64,000 bases of DNA from JAKAXG01 sp035702985 (GTDB taxonomy: Bacteria > Actinomycetota > Acidimicrobiia > Acidimicrobiales > Palsa-688): NCBI GenBank assembly GCA_035702985.1, contig DASSZD010000115.1, positions 1 through 64,000 on the forward strand. Direction: 5' to 3'. Made by a program: the position numbers and the translations under genes. Shown one piece after another: positions 35,038 to 44,745 of this stretch. Below the pieces are notes generated by a model that saw only the letters and a program-made list of their open reading frames with translations, had not been told where the DNA came from and made no database searches. How positions within the stretch are numbered: the stretch's first letter is position 1; the number at the start of each line of letters is the position of its first letter.

Positions 35038-35367
35038 GTGCCAGTCTCCCCCGATGAGATCGCGTCCAAGACGTTCCCGGCGACCTTGCGCGGCTACAGC
35101 CGCACCGAGGTCGATGCGTACATGAGGCTGCTCGCCGACGAGCAGCGGCGCCTGCACGGCCGGGTCGCCGAGCTGGAGGGCCTCCTGCTCGCCGCCCAGG
35201 AGGCCCAACGGGCGGAGGAGGTCGGGCCGGCCCAGGAGGCCGAGGAGGGCCGGGAGGCCCCCGACGGCGGGGATTCCGACGGCGGGGATTCCGAGCTGGT
35301 CGAGATGTTCTCCCGGGCGCTGGCCGAGGTCAGGGCGGTCCGGGGCAGGCTGGGGGCCATCGTCTGA
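35038..35367 (+). CDS. Short DivIVA-domain protein
   Basis: A 109-residue protein. The DivIVA/Wag31 N-terminal membrane-binding domain is visible (VSPDEIASKTFPATLRGYSRTEVDAYM, residues about 3-30), followed by a coiled coil (about 30-60, LLADEQRRLHGRVAELEGLL). An acidic linker contains a perfect 15-bp tandem repeat (35263-35292) encoding DGGDSDGGDS, and a short helical end follows. Full Wag31 proteins are over 200 residues, so this is a truncated family member; it may mark poles or septa. The next gene encodes a second coiled-coil protein. Confidence 0.8.
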   Translation: MPVSPDEIASKTFPATLRGYSRTEVDAYMRLLADEQRRLHGRVAELEGLLLAAQEAQRAEEVGPAQEAEEGREAPDGGDSDGGDSELVEMFSRALAEVRAVRGRLGAIV

Positions 35368-35425
35368 CGGCCGTCGGGCAGGTGCCGTTCCACGGGTTCA
35401 GCGTGCGACAAGGAGAGGAACGAAC

Positions 35426-35929
35426 ATGATCGATGGAGACGCCCAGGCGGACAACGGACGTCCCGATCCGGCACCGGAAGGTTCCGGCGGGGGGTCGCCG
35501 GCCGAGACCGGGGTAGGGGAGGGGGCGCCGGATCAGGCCGCCGGCCGGCCGGGCGGCGCGTCCCGCCGCCCGGTGTGGGCCCGGGACGTCGAGAGCCTGG
35601 TGCAGAACCTCGTCGCCGAGGTGGAGATGGTGCAGCGCCGGGCCGTCCAGGAGGCGGAGCGGGCCCTGGGTGACGCCCGGGCCGAGGCCGAGTCGATAGT
35701 GGCCGCCGCCCGTCACGAGGCCGGCCTCATCGGCGACGGCATGCGCATACGCCGGGAGGAGCGGGCGGCGGAGGTGGCCGCCCTGCGCACCGAGCTGCAG
35801 GAGCTGACCCGGGCGGTGGATGCCACCCTGGCCGCCCTGGAGGGCGTGTTCAGGGCCATGGGTCCCCTGGTGGAGTCGGTGGACGCCGGGGGAGCGGAAC
35901 CTGCCACCACGGAGCGCGGCCCGGACTGA
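35426..35929 (+). CDS. Coiled-coil protein, DivIVA-like C-terminal region
   Basis: A 167-residue protein of unknown function. The first 45 residues are disordered and acidic. From about 50 to 145 there is a long amphipathic helix with heptads (VESLVQNLVAEVEMVQRRAV, then ALGDARAEAESIVAAARHEA, EERAAEVAALRTELQELTR), resembling the coiled-coil part of DivIVA or an ATP-synthase b subunit without its membrane helix. It lies 58 nt after the DivIVA gene with a strong ribosome site (AAGGAGAGG), so the two products may form a mixed filament. That pairing is inferred from position. Confidence 0.7.
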   Translation: MIDGDAQADNGRPDPAPEGSGGGSPAETGVGEGAPDQAAGRPGGASRRPVWARDVESLVQNLVAEVEMVQRRAVQEAERALGDARAEAESIVAAARHEAGLIGDGMRIRREERAAEVAALRTELQELTRAVDATLAALEGVFRAMGPLVESVDAGGAEPATTERGPD

Positions 35930-36129
35930 CGGCCCGGGTGTCACGACCGGGCGGGCGGTCGACTCTCAGCGCCATCCGTAGCCGCTCTGACGCTTTGGGT
36001 GGCGGCCACCAGGGGTTCTGTATTGTGCGCTGAAACCTCCCACGAGCAGGCGGTCCATTTCCCACTTTCCCGTCCCCTCCGGCCCATCAACGGCCCCCCA
36101 ACAGAAGGCGGGTAACCTTCCTCCCGAAC

Positions 36130-36846
36130 ATGGCGAACACAGAGGCTCGGATACTCGTCGTCGATGACGACCCCCAGTTGCGATCGCTGCTCCTCCTCGT
36201 CCTGGAGGGGGAGGGCTACCCGGTCACACTGGTATCCGACGCCGGAAGCGCCATCGCCGAGGTGGAGCGGGGCGCCTCGGACCTGGTGATCCTGGACGTG
36301 TCCCTCGGCGTGGAGGACGGGCGGATGGTTCTGGCCCGCATCCGCGAGCTCGGGGAGCTGCCGGTGATCATGATCAGCGGCAAGGGCGACACCGCCGACC
36401 GGGTCCTGGGCCTGCGGCTGGGTGCCGACGACTTCCTGCCCAAGCCGTTCTCGCCGGTGGAGCTGGTGGCCCGGGTGGAGACCGTGCTGCGCAGGAGCCG
36501 GCCCCGGCCGGGCCGGGCCGGGTTCGCCCAGTTCGACCAGGACGACGAGCTCGGCCGGGCCGGTCTGCTGGTGGACGAGTCCACCCGGGAGGTGACCATC
36601 GACGGACGCCCGGTGGAGCTCACCGCCAAGGAGTTCGACCTGCTGGCCTTCCTGGCCCGGTCGCCCCGGCAGGTGTTCAGCCGGGGTCAGCTGCTCGAGC
36701 ACGTGTGGTCGTCCCGGTCGGACTGGCAGGACGAGGCCACGGTGACCGAGCACGTGAGGCGGGTGCGTCACAAGATCGAGTCGGACCCGGCCAAGCCCCG
36801 CTGGATCACCACCGTCCGGGGTGTCGGCTACCGCTTCGAACCGTGA
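36130..36846 (+). CDS. OmpR-family response regulator
   Basis: A 238-residue regulator with receiver domain (acidic VDDD at 11-14, phospho-acceptor D56 in LVILDVSLG, KPFSPVEL) and a winged-helix DNA-binding domain (about 140-235) ending TVRGVGYRFEP. No kinase gene is co-directional; the hybrid kinase on the opposite strand converges with it 16 nt away. TAACCT ends 11 nt before the ATG and may be its -10. Targets are unknown. Confidence 0.9.
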   Translation: MANTEARILVVDDDPQLRSLLLLVLEGEGYPVTLVSDAGSAIAEVERGASDLVILDVSLGVEDGRMVLARIRELGELPVIMISGKGDTADRVLGLRLGADDFLPKPFSPVELVARVETVLRRSRPRPGRAGFAQFDQDDELGRAGLLVDESTREVTIDGRPVELTAKEFDLLAFLARSPRQVFSRGQLLEHVWSSRSDWQDEATVTEHVRRVRHKIESDPAKPRWITTVRGVGYRFEP

Positions 36847-36861
36847 CCCCTGGCGGCCGGC

Positions 36862-39348
36862 TCACCCCGGGCGGGGCTGCAGCCGGCTGAGCGTCACCAC
36901 CTCGGCAACCCGCAGTCGCAGCGCATCGGGGGTGTAGGGCTTGCGGATGACCGCGTCACCGTGGGCGGCCCGGATGGCCCGGGAACCGGCGTAGCCGGTC
37001 ATGTACACCGCCGGCAGGCCGGGCCGGATCTGGCGGGCGGCCCGCACCAGCTCCACGCCGGACATCTGCGGCAGGATCACGTCGGTCACCAGAGCATCCA
37101 GAGCCTCGGGTGAGGCCAGCCGCTCCAGCGCCGCCTCGGCGCTCTCCGAGCACGCCACGTCGAGGCCGATGGAGGTGAGCGCGTCCCGGGCCATGGCCAG
37201 CAGGTCGCCCTCGTCCTCCACCAGCAGCACCCGGCCCGAGATGCGGCGGCCGGCCGGCCAGTGCTCACCCTCGTCGGCGCCCGGGGTGACGGGCGCGCCC
37301 TCGACGAGGGGCAGCCATATCCGGATGGTCGTGCCCCGGCCCGGAGCGGTGCCGATGTGGAGCTGCCCGCCCCGTTCGCGTACCAGCCCGTACACGGTGG
37401 GCAGGCCCAGACCCGAGCCACGCCCCCGGTCCTTGGTGGTGAAGAACGGCTCGAGGCACCGGGCCAGGACCTCGGGCGTCATGCCCGGCCCGTCGTCGGA
37501 GACCGTCACCCGCGCCAGCGGCCCGTCCGGCAGGTCGAGGGACCGGACCTCCTCGGCGGCGGGCTGGTCCGGGTGGACGACCACCTCCACCCGGCCCTCC
37601 CCGTTCATGGCGTCGGAGGCGTTGATCACCAGGTTGACGATGATCTGCTCCATCTCGCTGGGATCGAGACGCACCTTGATCACGTCGGGCGACGCTTGGA
37701 TGCGCAGATCGACCCCCGGCCCGACCACCCGGTCCAGCACCGCGTCCAGGCCGGCCACCGCCCGGCCCAGATCGATGACCACCCCGGAATCCACCTTCTG
37801 GCGGGTCATGTCCAGCATCTGCTGGGTGAGGTCGGCGGCCCGCTTGGAGGCCGCCTCGATGTTGGCGATCATCGACAGCTGGCCCTCGTCGTCGATGCCC
37901 CGCCGCAGGATGGAGGCGTAGCCGATGATGAGCGTGAGCAGGTTGTTGAAGTCGTGGGCCACCCGGCCGGCGACCTGGCCCATGGCGTCGAGTCGCTGGG
38001 CCTGCACCAGGGCCCTCTCGGCCCGGCGCATCTCGGTCATGTCCACCCCGGCCAGCAGGACCGACGGCCCCTCCGCCGAGTGCACGGCGGGCAGGCGGGC
38101 CCCCGATACCGACAGCTCCCGCCCGTCGATGCCCACGCTGCGGGTGGACACCGGTCCCGACTCGAGAACCTCGGCGGCCAGGGCCATGATCCCGTCCGGC
38201 AGGGAGGGGGGCTGCTCCTGCGTCCCCGGGTCGGCGGGCCAGCCGAACAGGTCCTGGGCCGTCCGGTTGGCCATGGCGACCAGCCCGCCCGGGTCCACCT
38301 CGACCAGGGCGACCGGGGAGGCGTCGACCACGGCACGCAGGCGGGCCTCGTGCTTCAGCGCGGTCTCGGTGCCCATGGCCCGCTCGAACGCCACCGGGAT
38401 CAGCGAGGCCAGAGAGCTCAGCACCGGCTCCTCCTCACCGGAGAGCGAGTCGTCCACGAACACCACCAGCGCCCCGTGCTGCCACGGGTCGGTGTTCGGC
38501 AGGGGATAGGCGATCCAGCCCTCCCCGCGGTTCACCTGGTTGCCGGTGACCGACCCGAACGCCCGCTCGGCCAGGTCCAGGTCCACCTGGCCGGCCTGGG
38601 CCTGCACCATCGAGCCGTCCGCCTTGGACCAGCGGGCCATGGCGCCCTCCGCCTCGTGGATCAGGCACGCCTCCAGGCAGGCCGTGTCCAGCACCGCCTG
38701 GGGGGTGGCCGCCCCGGCCAGGTTGGTGGCGGCGGCGGCCAGGCGTCGCAGCCGGCGTACCGTGCGGCTCTGCTCCCGGGCCGACGCCTGCATCTCGCGG
38801 TGCAGCATCACCCGCTGTATGGCCGTCCCGATCCGGCTGCCCAACTCGGTGGCCAGCCGCAGGGCGGACGGCCGGAAACCCCGGCGGTGCTCGCCGGTGG
38901 CCGCCACCAACCAGCCCAGGGTCATCCCCCCGCCGGTGAGCGGGCTCACCACCAGCGAGTCGGCCCCGAACCGCTCCCGGATCTGATGGGCGGCGGGGGT
39001 GCCGGGCGACCCGGGGTACACCAGCACCGGCCGGCGGTCCGGGGCGACGAGGTGCCCGACCGGGCTCCACGCCCCCGGAACCCGCAGGCCGCCGGCGACG
39101 CTGTGCCGCACGGTCACGCCGTGCACCGCCCCGTCGGAGCCGACCACCTCGACCGCGCACAGGTCGGCGAACACCTCCACGCACGCCTCCGCCACCCGGT
39201 CCATGGCCTCGTCGTAGTCGTCGAGGGCGGCGTCGAGCAGGCTGCTGACGGTGGCCAGCAGGTCCAGACGCTGCAGCGCCTCCTTCTGGCCCATGGCCGA
39301 TATCTCAGCGGGCGTCATACGGTTCCTGGCGGTGTGCAGATCGCTCAT
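36862..39348 (-). CDS. Soluble hybrid histidine kinase (GAF-GAF-PAS-HisKA-HATPase-REC)
   Basis: An 828-residue kinase with no membrane segment. Order: coiled-coil start, GAF-like domain 1 (about 25-180), GAF-like domain 2 (about 205-330), PAS (about 340-450, ALKHEARLRAVVDASPVAL), HisKA with phospho-acceptor H465 (VAHDFNNLLT), HATPase (about 560-685; NLVINASDAMNGEGR, GSGLGLPTVYGLV) and receiver domain with D756 (VTDVILPQMSG). The HDFNNLL form is that of blue-light/redox type HPK4 kinases. It converges with the response regulator at 36130-36846, a plausible but unproven partner. Confidence 0.88.
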   Translation of the reverse strand: MSDLHTARNRMTPAEISAMGQKEALQRLDLLATVSSLLDAALDDYDEAMDRVAEACVEVFADLCAVEVVGSDGAVHGVTVRHSVAGGLRVPGAWSPVGHLVAPDRRPVLVYPGSPGTPAAHQIRERFGADSLVVSPLTGGGMTLGWLVAATGEHRRGFRPSALRLATELGSRIGTAIQRVMLHREMQASAREQSRTVRRLRRLAAAATNLAGAATPQAVLDTACLEACLIHEAEGAMARWSKADGSMVQAQAGQVDLDLAERAFGSVTGNQVNRGEGWIAYPLPNTDPWQHGALVVFVDDSLSGEEEPVLSSLASLIPVAFERAMGTETALKHEARLRAVVDASPVALVEVDPGGLVAMANRTAQDLFGWPADPGTQEQPPSLPDGIMALAAEVLESGPVSTRSVGIDGRELSVSGARLPAVHSAEGPSVLLAGVDMTEMRRAERALVQAQRLDAMGQVAGRVAHDFNNLLTLIIGYASILRRGIDDEGQLSMIANIEAASKRAADLTQQMLDMTRQKVDSGVVIDLGRAVAGLDAVLDRVVGPGVDLRIQASPDVIKVRLDPSEMEQIIVNLVINASDAMNGEGRVEVVVHPDQPAAEEVRSLDLPDGPLARVTVSDDGPGMTPEVLARCLEPFFTTKDRGRGSGLGLPTVYGLVRERGGQLHIGTAPGRGTTIRIWLPLVEGAPVTPGADEGEHWPAGRRISGRVLLVEDEGDLLAMARDALTSIGLDVACSESAEAALERLASPEALDALVTDVILPQMSGVELVRAARQIRPGLPAVYMTGYAGSRAIRAAHGDAVIRKPYTPDALRLRVAEVVTLSRLQPRPG

Positions 39349-39517
39349 GTCGGGTCAGGCAACGTCTTGATCGTCCCATCCCCGGCGGGGTCAGGTATCA
39401 AAGGACGAGGTGACCCAACGGTAGCTTGCGCCCGAACCGGTGAGTACCCCCGGGTTTCGGCGGACCGGGCCGTACCGGAAGACCCTGCGGTCCGGCCCGG
39501 GTGGGCCCCCCGGGCTC

Positions 39518-40819
39518 CTAGTTCTTGGGCAGGTCCCGGAACGGCGTCACCTTGTCGTTGTTCGGCTCCTTGGGGAGACCCAGCACCCGCTCGCCGATGA
39601 TGTTGTGCTGGATCTCGTCGGTGCCGCCGTAGATCTGCGGGGCCTGGGCGAACAGGGCCATCTCGGTCACCATCCCGCCGAGGGCCCCGCCGGGCAGGTC
39701 GTGGAGGGCCTGGTCGCTGGCGGTGTCGTAGCCGTGGAGGGTGCCGCGCGCCCCGAGCAGCCGCAGGCCCAGGTCCCGCGACAACCGGAGGATGATGCTC
39801 ATGGACAGCTTGGCGATGTTGCCCATACCCGGGATGTCGCCGCCGGTCGCCCGCAGGGCCTTCTGGCGCAGACCCATGTAGCGGGCGATCTCGGTCAGGG
39901 AGTGGAGGCGGGCCAGGTCCTGGCGGACGGTGGGGTCGTGGTCGAGGCCCAGCTCGCGTGCCACCGCGAGCAGCAGCTTGGACGTGCCGCCCACCCCTCC
40001 GGGGCCGCCCGAACCGCCCCGGGTGCGGCCCCGCACCATGTCACCCGCCCGCTTGCCCAGGTCGCCGGCCACGGTCCCGGGGACGGCGGTGCTGGCCCCG
40101 GCCGAGCCGCCTCCGGCGCCCAGGCCGGCCCGCTCGAAGGCCAGGGTGGTGTTGGCCACCGCCCACCCGTTGCCGGCGCCGCCGATGATGGCGTCGTTGC
40201 TCACCCGGGCCTCGTTGATGAACACCTCGTTGAACAGGGCCCGGCCGGTCATCTCCTTGAGCGGCCTGATCTCCACCCCCGGCTGGTGCATGTCGAAGGC
40301 GAAGTACGTGATGCCCTGGTGCTTCGGAACTTCGGGGTTGGTGCGGGCCAGCAGCATCCCCATGTCGGCGATCTGGCCACCCGAGGTCCACACCTTCTGG
40401 CCGGTCACCACCCACTCGTCGCCGTCGCGCTCGGCCCGGCACTGCAGCCCGGCCAGGTCGGAGCCGGCTCCCGGCTCGCTGAACAGCTGGCACCAGGCGG
40501 CCCGCCCGGTGACGATGTCCCTGATGTAGCGCTCCTGCTGGTCGGGGCCGCCGTGCACGGCGATGGTGGGCGCGGCCAGCAGCAGGCCCAGACCGCCGGG
40601 GGCGGGGAGGGCGCCGAACTCGATGATGGCCTCCTGCACGGCGACCGTCTCGGACCGGGAGAGCCCCTTGCCGAACGCCTCGGCGGGCAGCGCCGGGGCC
40701 CCCCAGCCCGAGGTGCCGAGCCGGTCCCACCAGTCGCCCACCGTCAGATCGGGATCCCAGTTCTCGGCGAGCCACGCCCTGACCTCGGTCACGGCGTCGG
40801 TGGCTTGGGTGGTCGACAT
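39518..40819 (-). CDS. Acyl-CoA dehydrogenase family protein
   Basis: A 433-residue FAD flavoprotein. It begins at MSTTQATDA with GGGAGG about 10 nt upstream. The FAD/substrate motif QLFSEPGAGSDLAGLQ is at about 128-143, WTSGG follows, and the C-terminal FAD-binding QIYGGTDEIQHNIIGERVLG is at about 400-419. There is a Gly-rich insert (about 250-290, RGRTRGGSGGPGGVGG). The family introduces a double bond alpha-beta to a CoA thioester; substrate unknown, with long-chain or steroid-like substrates possible in actinobacteria. Divergent from the thioesterase-PutA operon. Confidence 0.87.
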   Translation of the reverse strand: MSTTQATDAVTEVRAWLAENWDPDLTVGDWWDRLGTSGWGAPALPAEAFGKGLSRSETVAVQEAIIEFGALPAPGGLGLLLAAPTIAVHGGPDQQERYIRDIVTGRAAWCQLFSEPGAGSDLAGLQCRAERDGDEWVVTGQKVWTSGGQIADMGMLLARTNPEVPKHQGITYFAFDMHQPGVEIRPLKEMTGRALFNEVFINEARVSNDAIIGGAGNGWAVANTTLAFERAGLGAGGGSAGASTAVPGTVAGDLGKRAGDMVRGRTRGGSGGPGGVGGTSKLLLAVARELGLDHDPTVRQDLARLHSLTEIARYMGLRQKALRATGGDIPGMGNIAKLSMSIILRLSRDLGLRLLGARGTLHGYDTASDQALHDLPGGALGGMVTEMALFAQAPQIYGGTDEIQHNIIGERVLGLPKEPNNDKVTPFRDLPKN

Positions 40820-40903
40820 GACTAACGGGGCCTCCCTCGTTCGATGCGGACGAAAATACAGGCAGCGCCGGCCGCTTGACCAACCGGCGGAACCGGGGGG
40901 CGA

Positions 40904-40909
40904 TACCGT
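40904..40909 (+). promoter_or_regulatory. Candidate leaderless promoter (-10 TACCGT) of the thioesterase-PutA operon
   Basis: TACCGT ends 6 nt before the GTG at 40916. The same hexamer stands before the aminotransferase at 51339 and the amidase at 60880. TTGACC at 40876-40881 is upstream but 22 nt away, too far for a standard -35. Confidence 0.45.
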
Positions 40910-40915
40910 GCCGCG

Positions 40916-41344
40916 GTGAATTTCGACCCCGTGCCGAAGCGCACCTCCATCTACCGCCACCGGGTCCGCTACTTCGAGGCCGACCAGCAGGGGGTGGTGT
41001 TCAACATGTGGTACCTCGGCTACTTCGACGAGGCCATGGCCCTGTTCCTGGAGGAGGGCGGCCTTCCCTACCGGCGGATGCTCGAGGCCGGTTTCGACGT
41101 GCAGCTGGTGCGGACCGAGATCGACTGGAGGTCGTCGCTGCGCTGGCCCGACGACGCCACCGTCGAGGTCGGCGTGGAGGGGGCCGGCCGGACCTCCTTC
41201 ACGCTCGGGTTCACGGTCCGGCGGGCCGGGGAGGGCGATGTGGTCGCCGACGGGCGCACCGTCTACGTGGTGGTCGGCACCGACGGCTCGGGGAAGCGGC
41301 CCATCCCGGCCGAGCTGGCCGGGGCCCTGGGGGTGGCGGCGTGA
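40916..41344 (+). CDS. Acyl-CoA thioesterase (4HBT / YbgC-FadM type)
   Basis: A 142-residue hot-dog fold thioesterase. The family motif YFEADQQGVVFNMWYLGYFD (about 19-38) has the catalytic Asp in the 4-hydroxybenzoyl-CoA thioesterase position. It releases free acids from acyl-CoAs. The stop overlaps the putA GTG (GTGA), making it first in a four-gene coupled operon; why it accompanies proline catabolism is unclear. Confidence 0.85.
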   Translation: MNFDPVPKRTSIYRHRVRYFEADQQGVVFNMWYLGYFDEAMALFLEEGGLPYRRMLEAGFDVQLVRTEIDWRSSLRWPDDATVEVGVEGAGRTSFTLGFTVRRAGEGDVVADGRTVYVVVGTDGSGKRPIPAELAGALGVAA

Positions 41345-44300
41345 CCGCCGTCCCCGATGCGGGCCGGGCCGAGCAGCTCGCGGCGTCCCTGCTGGTCGAC
41401 GCCGGGGCCCGCCGGGGCCGGCGGGAGCGTCGCCAGGCGGCCCGGCTGGCCCGGCTGCTGGGCGATCCGTCCGGGCGGGCGGCCATCCTGGCGCTCACCG
41501 ACGAGGTCCTGCGCATCGCCGACCCGGCGGAGGCGGCCGCCGTCTACGCCGGCCTGGTCCGCACCGGTGGAAGCCTGCTGGCGGACTGGCGGGCGGCCCG
41601 GTTCATGGGGCCGGTCGACCGGGCGCTGTTCCTGGCCGGAGGCCGGTTGGCGCCCCGCCTCCCCGCCGCGGTGGTGCCGCTGCTGCGCCGGCGGGTGCTC
41701 AGCGAGATGGACGGGGTGATCCTGCCCGCCGGGCCGGCCGACCTGGCCCGTCACGTGGCCCGCCGCCGCGGGGCCGGAATGCGGCTCAACGTGAACGTCC
41801 TCGGGGAGGCGGTGCTCGGCGAGGCCGAGGCGGAACGGCGCCTGGAGCAGGTGGCGGAGGTCCTGGCCCGCCCGTCCGTCGACTACGTGTCGGTCAAGAT
41901 CTCGTCGATCTGCTCCCAGCTCGACGTGCTGGCCTTCGACGACGAGGTGGAACGGATATCCGACCGGCTCCGGCGGCTGTACCGGGTGGCGCAGTCCACC
42001 CGCCCGGCCAAGTTCGTCAACCTGGACATGGAGGAGTACCGGGACCTGGCCCTCACGGTGGCGGTGTTCGAGAAGGTGCTCGACGAGCCCGAGTTCCGGG
42101 ACCTCGACGCCGGCATCGTCCTGCAGGCCTACCTGCCCGACTCCCTGGGTGCGCTGGAGGGGCTGTGCGCCTGGGCCCGCCGCCGGCGCGACGGGGGTGG
42201 CGGGGCCATCAAGGTGCGGATCGTCAAGGGCGCCAACCTGGCCATGGAGTCCGTGGAGGCGGAGCTGCACGGCTGGGATCGGGCCCCGTTCGCCACCAAG
42301 GCCGAGACCGACGCCAACTACAAGCGCATGCTGGCCACCGCTCTCGCCCCCGACCTGGACGGGGCCGTCCGCGTCGGGGTGGCCAGCCACAACCTGTTCG
42401 AGATCGCCTGGGCGGCCGAGACGGCCGAGGCGACCGGCCAGCGGCACCGGGTGGAGTTCGAGATGCTCGAGGGGATGTCACCGGCGGTGGCCGAGGCGGT
42501 GGCCGGGCGGTTCGGGTCCCTGCTGCTGTACGCCCCCATCGTCGACCGGTCCGACCTGGAGGCGGCCATCGCCTACCTGGTGCGGCGCCTGGACGAGAAC
42601 AGCGGGGCGGAGAACTTCCTGGCCCACCAGTTCGGGATGACCCTCGGATCACCCGCCTGGCGCTCCGAGGCCGACCGGTTCCGGCAGGCGGTGCACGACA
42701 GCCGCCGCCCCGGCCACCTGCCGGCCAGCCGCCGGGCCCAGGACCGCCGGGCCGAGGAGGCCGCGCCGGTGACCGACACGCCCCCCGGCGGCCGGTCGGG
42801 GGCCGCCGCCGGTTTCCGCAACGAACCCGACACCGACTTCACCCCGGCCGCCAACCGGGAGTGGATGGCCGGCCACCTCCGCCGGGTCGGCGCAGACGGC
42901 CTGCCCGAGTACCGGCCGGTGGTCGACGGAAGGCCCGGCCCGGAACCAGCCGACCGGGACGGGGTGGACCCCAGCCGACCGGACCGCCCTGCCTACCGGT
43001 GGGCGTCGGCCGGGCCCGACACGGTCGGCGCCGCCATCGCCGCCGCCCGGGCCGGGCAGGACAGCTGGGCGGCGATGCCGGTGGAGGAGAGGCGCCGCCT
43101 CCTGCGCCGGGCCGGCGCCGGTCTGGCCCGGGCCCGGGGCCGGTTGCTGGCCGTCATGGCCGTGGACTCGGCCAAGACGGTGCGCGAGGGCGACCCCGAG
43201 GTGTCCGAGGCGGTCGACTTCGCCACCTACTACGCCGGGCACATCCCGGACCCGGCCTCGGGCTTCCGGCCCTACGGCACCGTGGTCGTGGCCTCCCCGT
43301 GGAACTTCCCGCTGTCCATCCCCGCCGGCGGGGTCCTGGCCGCCCTGGCCGCCGGCAACACGGTCATACTGAAGCCGGCGCCCGAATCGGTGGCGGTGGC
43401 CGCCGAGTTGGCCCGGGTGCTGTGGGACGCCGGCATCCCGCCCGGGGCGCTGCAGTTCGTGCCGTGTGCCGACGGCGACGCCAGCCGGCTTCTGATCACC
43501 TCGCCGGATGTGGACGCGGTGATCCTCACCGGTTCGTGGGATACCGCCCGGATGTTCCTCGGCTGGCGCCCCGACCTGGACCTGCACGCCGAGACCAGCG
43601 GCAAGAACGCCATCGTGGTCACCGCCACGGCCGATCCCGATCAGGCCATCGCCGACCTGGTGCACTCGGCCTTCGGCCACGCCGGCCAGAAGTGCTCGGC
43701 CGCCAGCCTGGCCGTCCTGGAGGACCGGGTGTTCGACGACGGGCGCTTCCTGCGTCGCCTGGGTGACGCCGTGGCCAGCCTCAGGGTGGGGCCCGCCGCC
43801 TCGCCGACCACGGCCATGGGCCCGCTGATCAGGCCGCCCGAGGGGCCGCTGGCCGACGCCCTCACCCGCCTGGAGGCAGGGGAGCGGTGGCTGGTGGAGC
43901 CCCGCCGGCTGGACCGGGACGGCTACCTGTGGAGCCCGGGGGTCAAGGTGGGAGTGGAACCGGGTTCCCCGTTCCATCTCACCGAGTGCTTCGGCCCGGT
44001 GCTGGGGGTGATGCGGGCGGCCGACCTGGACCGGGCCCTGGCCATCCAGAACGCCCCCGCCTACGGGCTCACCGCCGGGCTGCAGGCCCTGGACCCGGCG
44101 GAGGTCGAGCACTGGCGGGCGGGGGTCCACGCCGGGAACCTCTACGTCAACCGGGGCATCACCGGGGCGGTGGTGGGACGCCAGCCCTTCGGCGGCTGGA
44201 AGCGATCGGTCGTCGGCCCCGGCGCCAAGGCCGGGGGACCCCACTACGTGGCCAGCCTGGGCACCTGGCCGGCGGCCGCCGGTCCGGCCGGCGACGTCGG

Positions 44301-44745
44301 GCGCCTGGAGGCGACCTACCGGGCGGCCTGGCAGCGCCAGGCCCGCCCCGCCGACCCCACCGGTCTGCAGGCCGAGTCCAACGTGTTCCGGCTGCGGCCC
44401 CTGGGGCGCGTCGCCCTCCACGGCGGCAGCCCGGAGGACGCCGCCCGGGCCCGGGCCGCGGCCGCCGCGGTGGGGGTGGACGTGGAGGTGGTCGAGACCC
44501 CGGCCAAGGCCGACCCCGACCGCTTCGACAAGCTGCGGCTGCTGGACCCCGCCGACGGGGCCCGTCGCCAGGCCGCCGGAACCGGGGTGTGGGTGGACAC
44601 CGTGGCGGTGGCCGCCGACCCGGACCGGGAGGTGCTGCGGTGGGCCCGCGAGCAGGCCGTCAGCGAGAGCCGTCACCGGCACGGCAACGTCACCGGGCGC
44701 CGCCCGGGCCTGCTCCCGCCCCCGCCCGGGCCGGCCGACCGGTGA
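41341..44745 (+). CDS. putA: Bifunctional proline dehydrogenase / glutamate semialdehyde dehydrogenase
   Basis: An 1134-residue PutA that oxidises proline to P5C (FAD) and then to glutamate (NAD+). The PRODH barrel is at about 130-440 (RLNVNVLGEAVLG, YVSVKISSICSQ, RIVKGANLAMES, GVASHNLFEIAW). The ALDH domain is at about 500-1000 with WNFPLSIPAGG, E751 (HAETSGKN) and nucleophile C785 (GQKCSAASL). A C-terminal domain follows. There is no N-terminal ribbon-helix-helix, so it lacks the autorepressor function of E. coli PutA; the length matches the shorter actinobacterial type. GTG start overlaps the thioesterase stop; its own stop overlaps the Nudix start. Confidence 0.92.
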   Translation: MTAVPDAGRAEQLAASLLVDAGARRGRRERRQAARLARLLGDPSGRAAILALTDEVLRIADPAEAAAVYAGLVRTGGSLLADWRAARFMGPVDRALFLAGGRLAPRLPAAVVPLLRRRVLSEMDGVILPAGPADLARHVARRRGAGMRLNVNVLGEAVLGEAEAERRLEQVAEVLARPSVDYVSVKISSICSQLDVLAFDDEVERISDRLRRLYRVAQSTRPAKFVNLDMEEYRDLALTVAVFEKVLDEPEFRDLDAGIVLQAYLPDSLGALEGLCAWARRRRDGGGGAIKVRIVKGANLAMESVEAELHGWDRAPFATKAETDANYKRMLATALAPDLDGAVRVGVASHNLFEIAWAAETAEATGQRHRVEFEMLEGMSPAVAEAVAGRFGSLLLYAPIVDRSDLEAAIAYLVRRLDENSGAENFLAHQFGMTLGSPAWRSEADRFRQAVHDSRRPGHLPASRRAQDRRAEEAAPVTDTPPGGRSGAAAGFRNEPDTDFTPAANREWMAGHLRRVGADGLPEYRPVVDGRPGPEPADRDGVDPSRPDRPAYRWASAGPDTVGAAIAAARAGQDSWAAMPVEERRRLLRRAGAGLARARGRLLAVMAVDSAKTVREGDPEVSEAVDFATYYAGHIPDPASGFRPYGTVVVASPWNFPLSIPAGGVLAALAAGNTVILKPAPESVAVAAELARVLWDAGIPPGALQFVPCADGDASRLLITSPDVDAVILTGSWDTARMFLGWRPDLDLHAETSGKNAIVVTATADPDQAIADLVHSAFGHAGQKCSAASLAVLEDRVFDDGRFLRRLGDAVASLRVGPAASPTTAMGPLIRPPEGPLADALTRLEAGERWLVEPRRLDRDGYLWSPGVKVGVEPGSPFHLTECFGPVLGVMRAADLDRALAIQNAPAYGLTAGLQALDPAEVEHWRAGVHAGNLYVNRGITGAVVGRQPFGGWKRSVVGPGAKAGGPHYVASLGTWPAAAGPAGDVGRLEATYRAAWQRQARPADPTGLQAESNVFRLRPLGRVALHGGSPEDAARARAAAAAVGVDVEVVETPAKADPDRFDKLRLLDPADGARRQAAGTGVWVDTVAVAADPDREVLRWAREQAVSESRHRHGNVTGRRPGLLPPPPGPADR

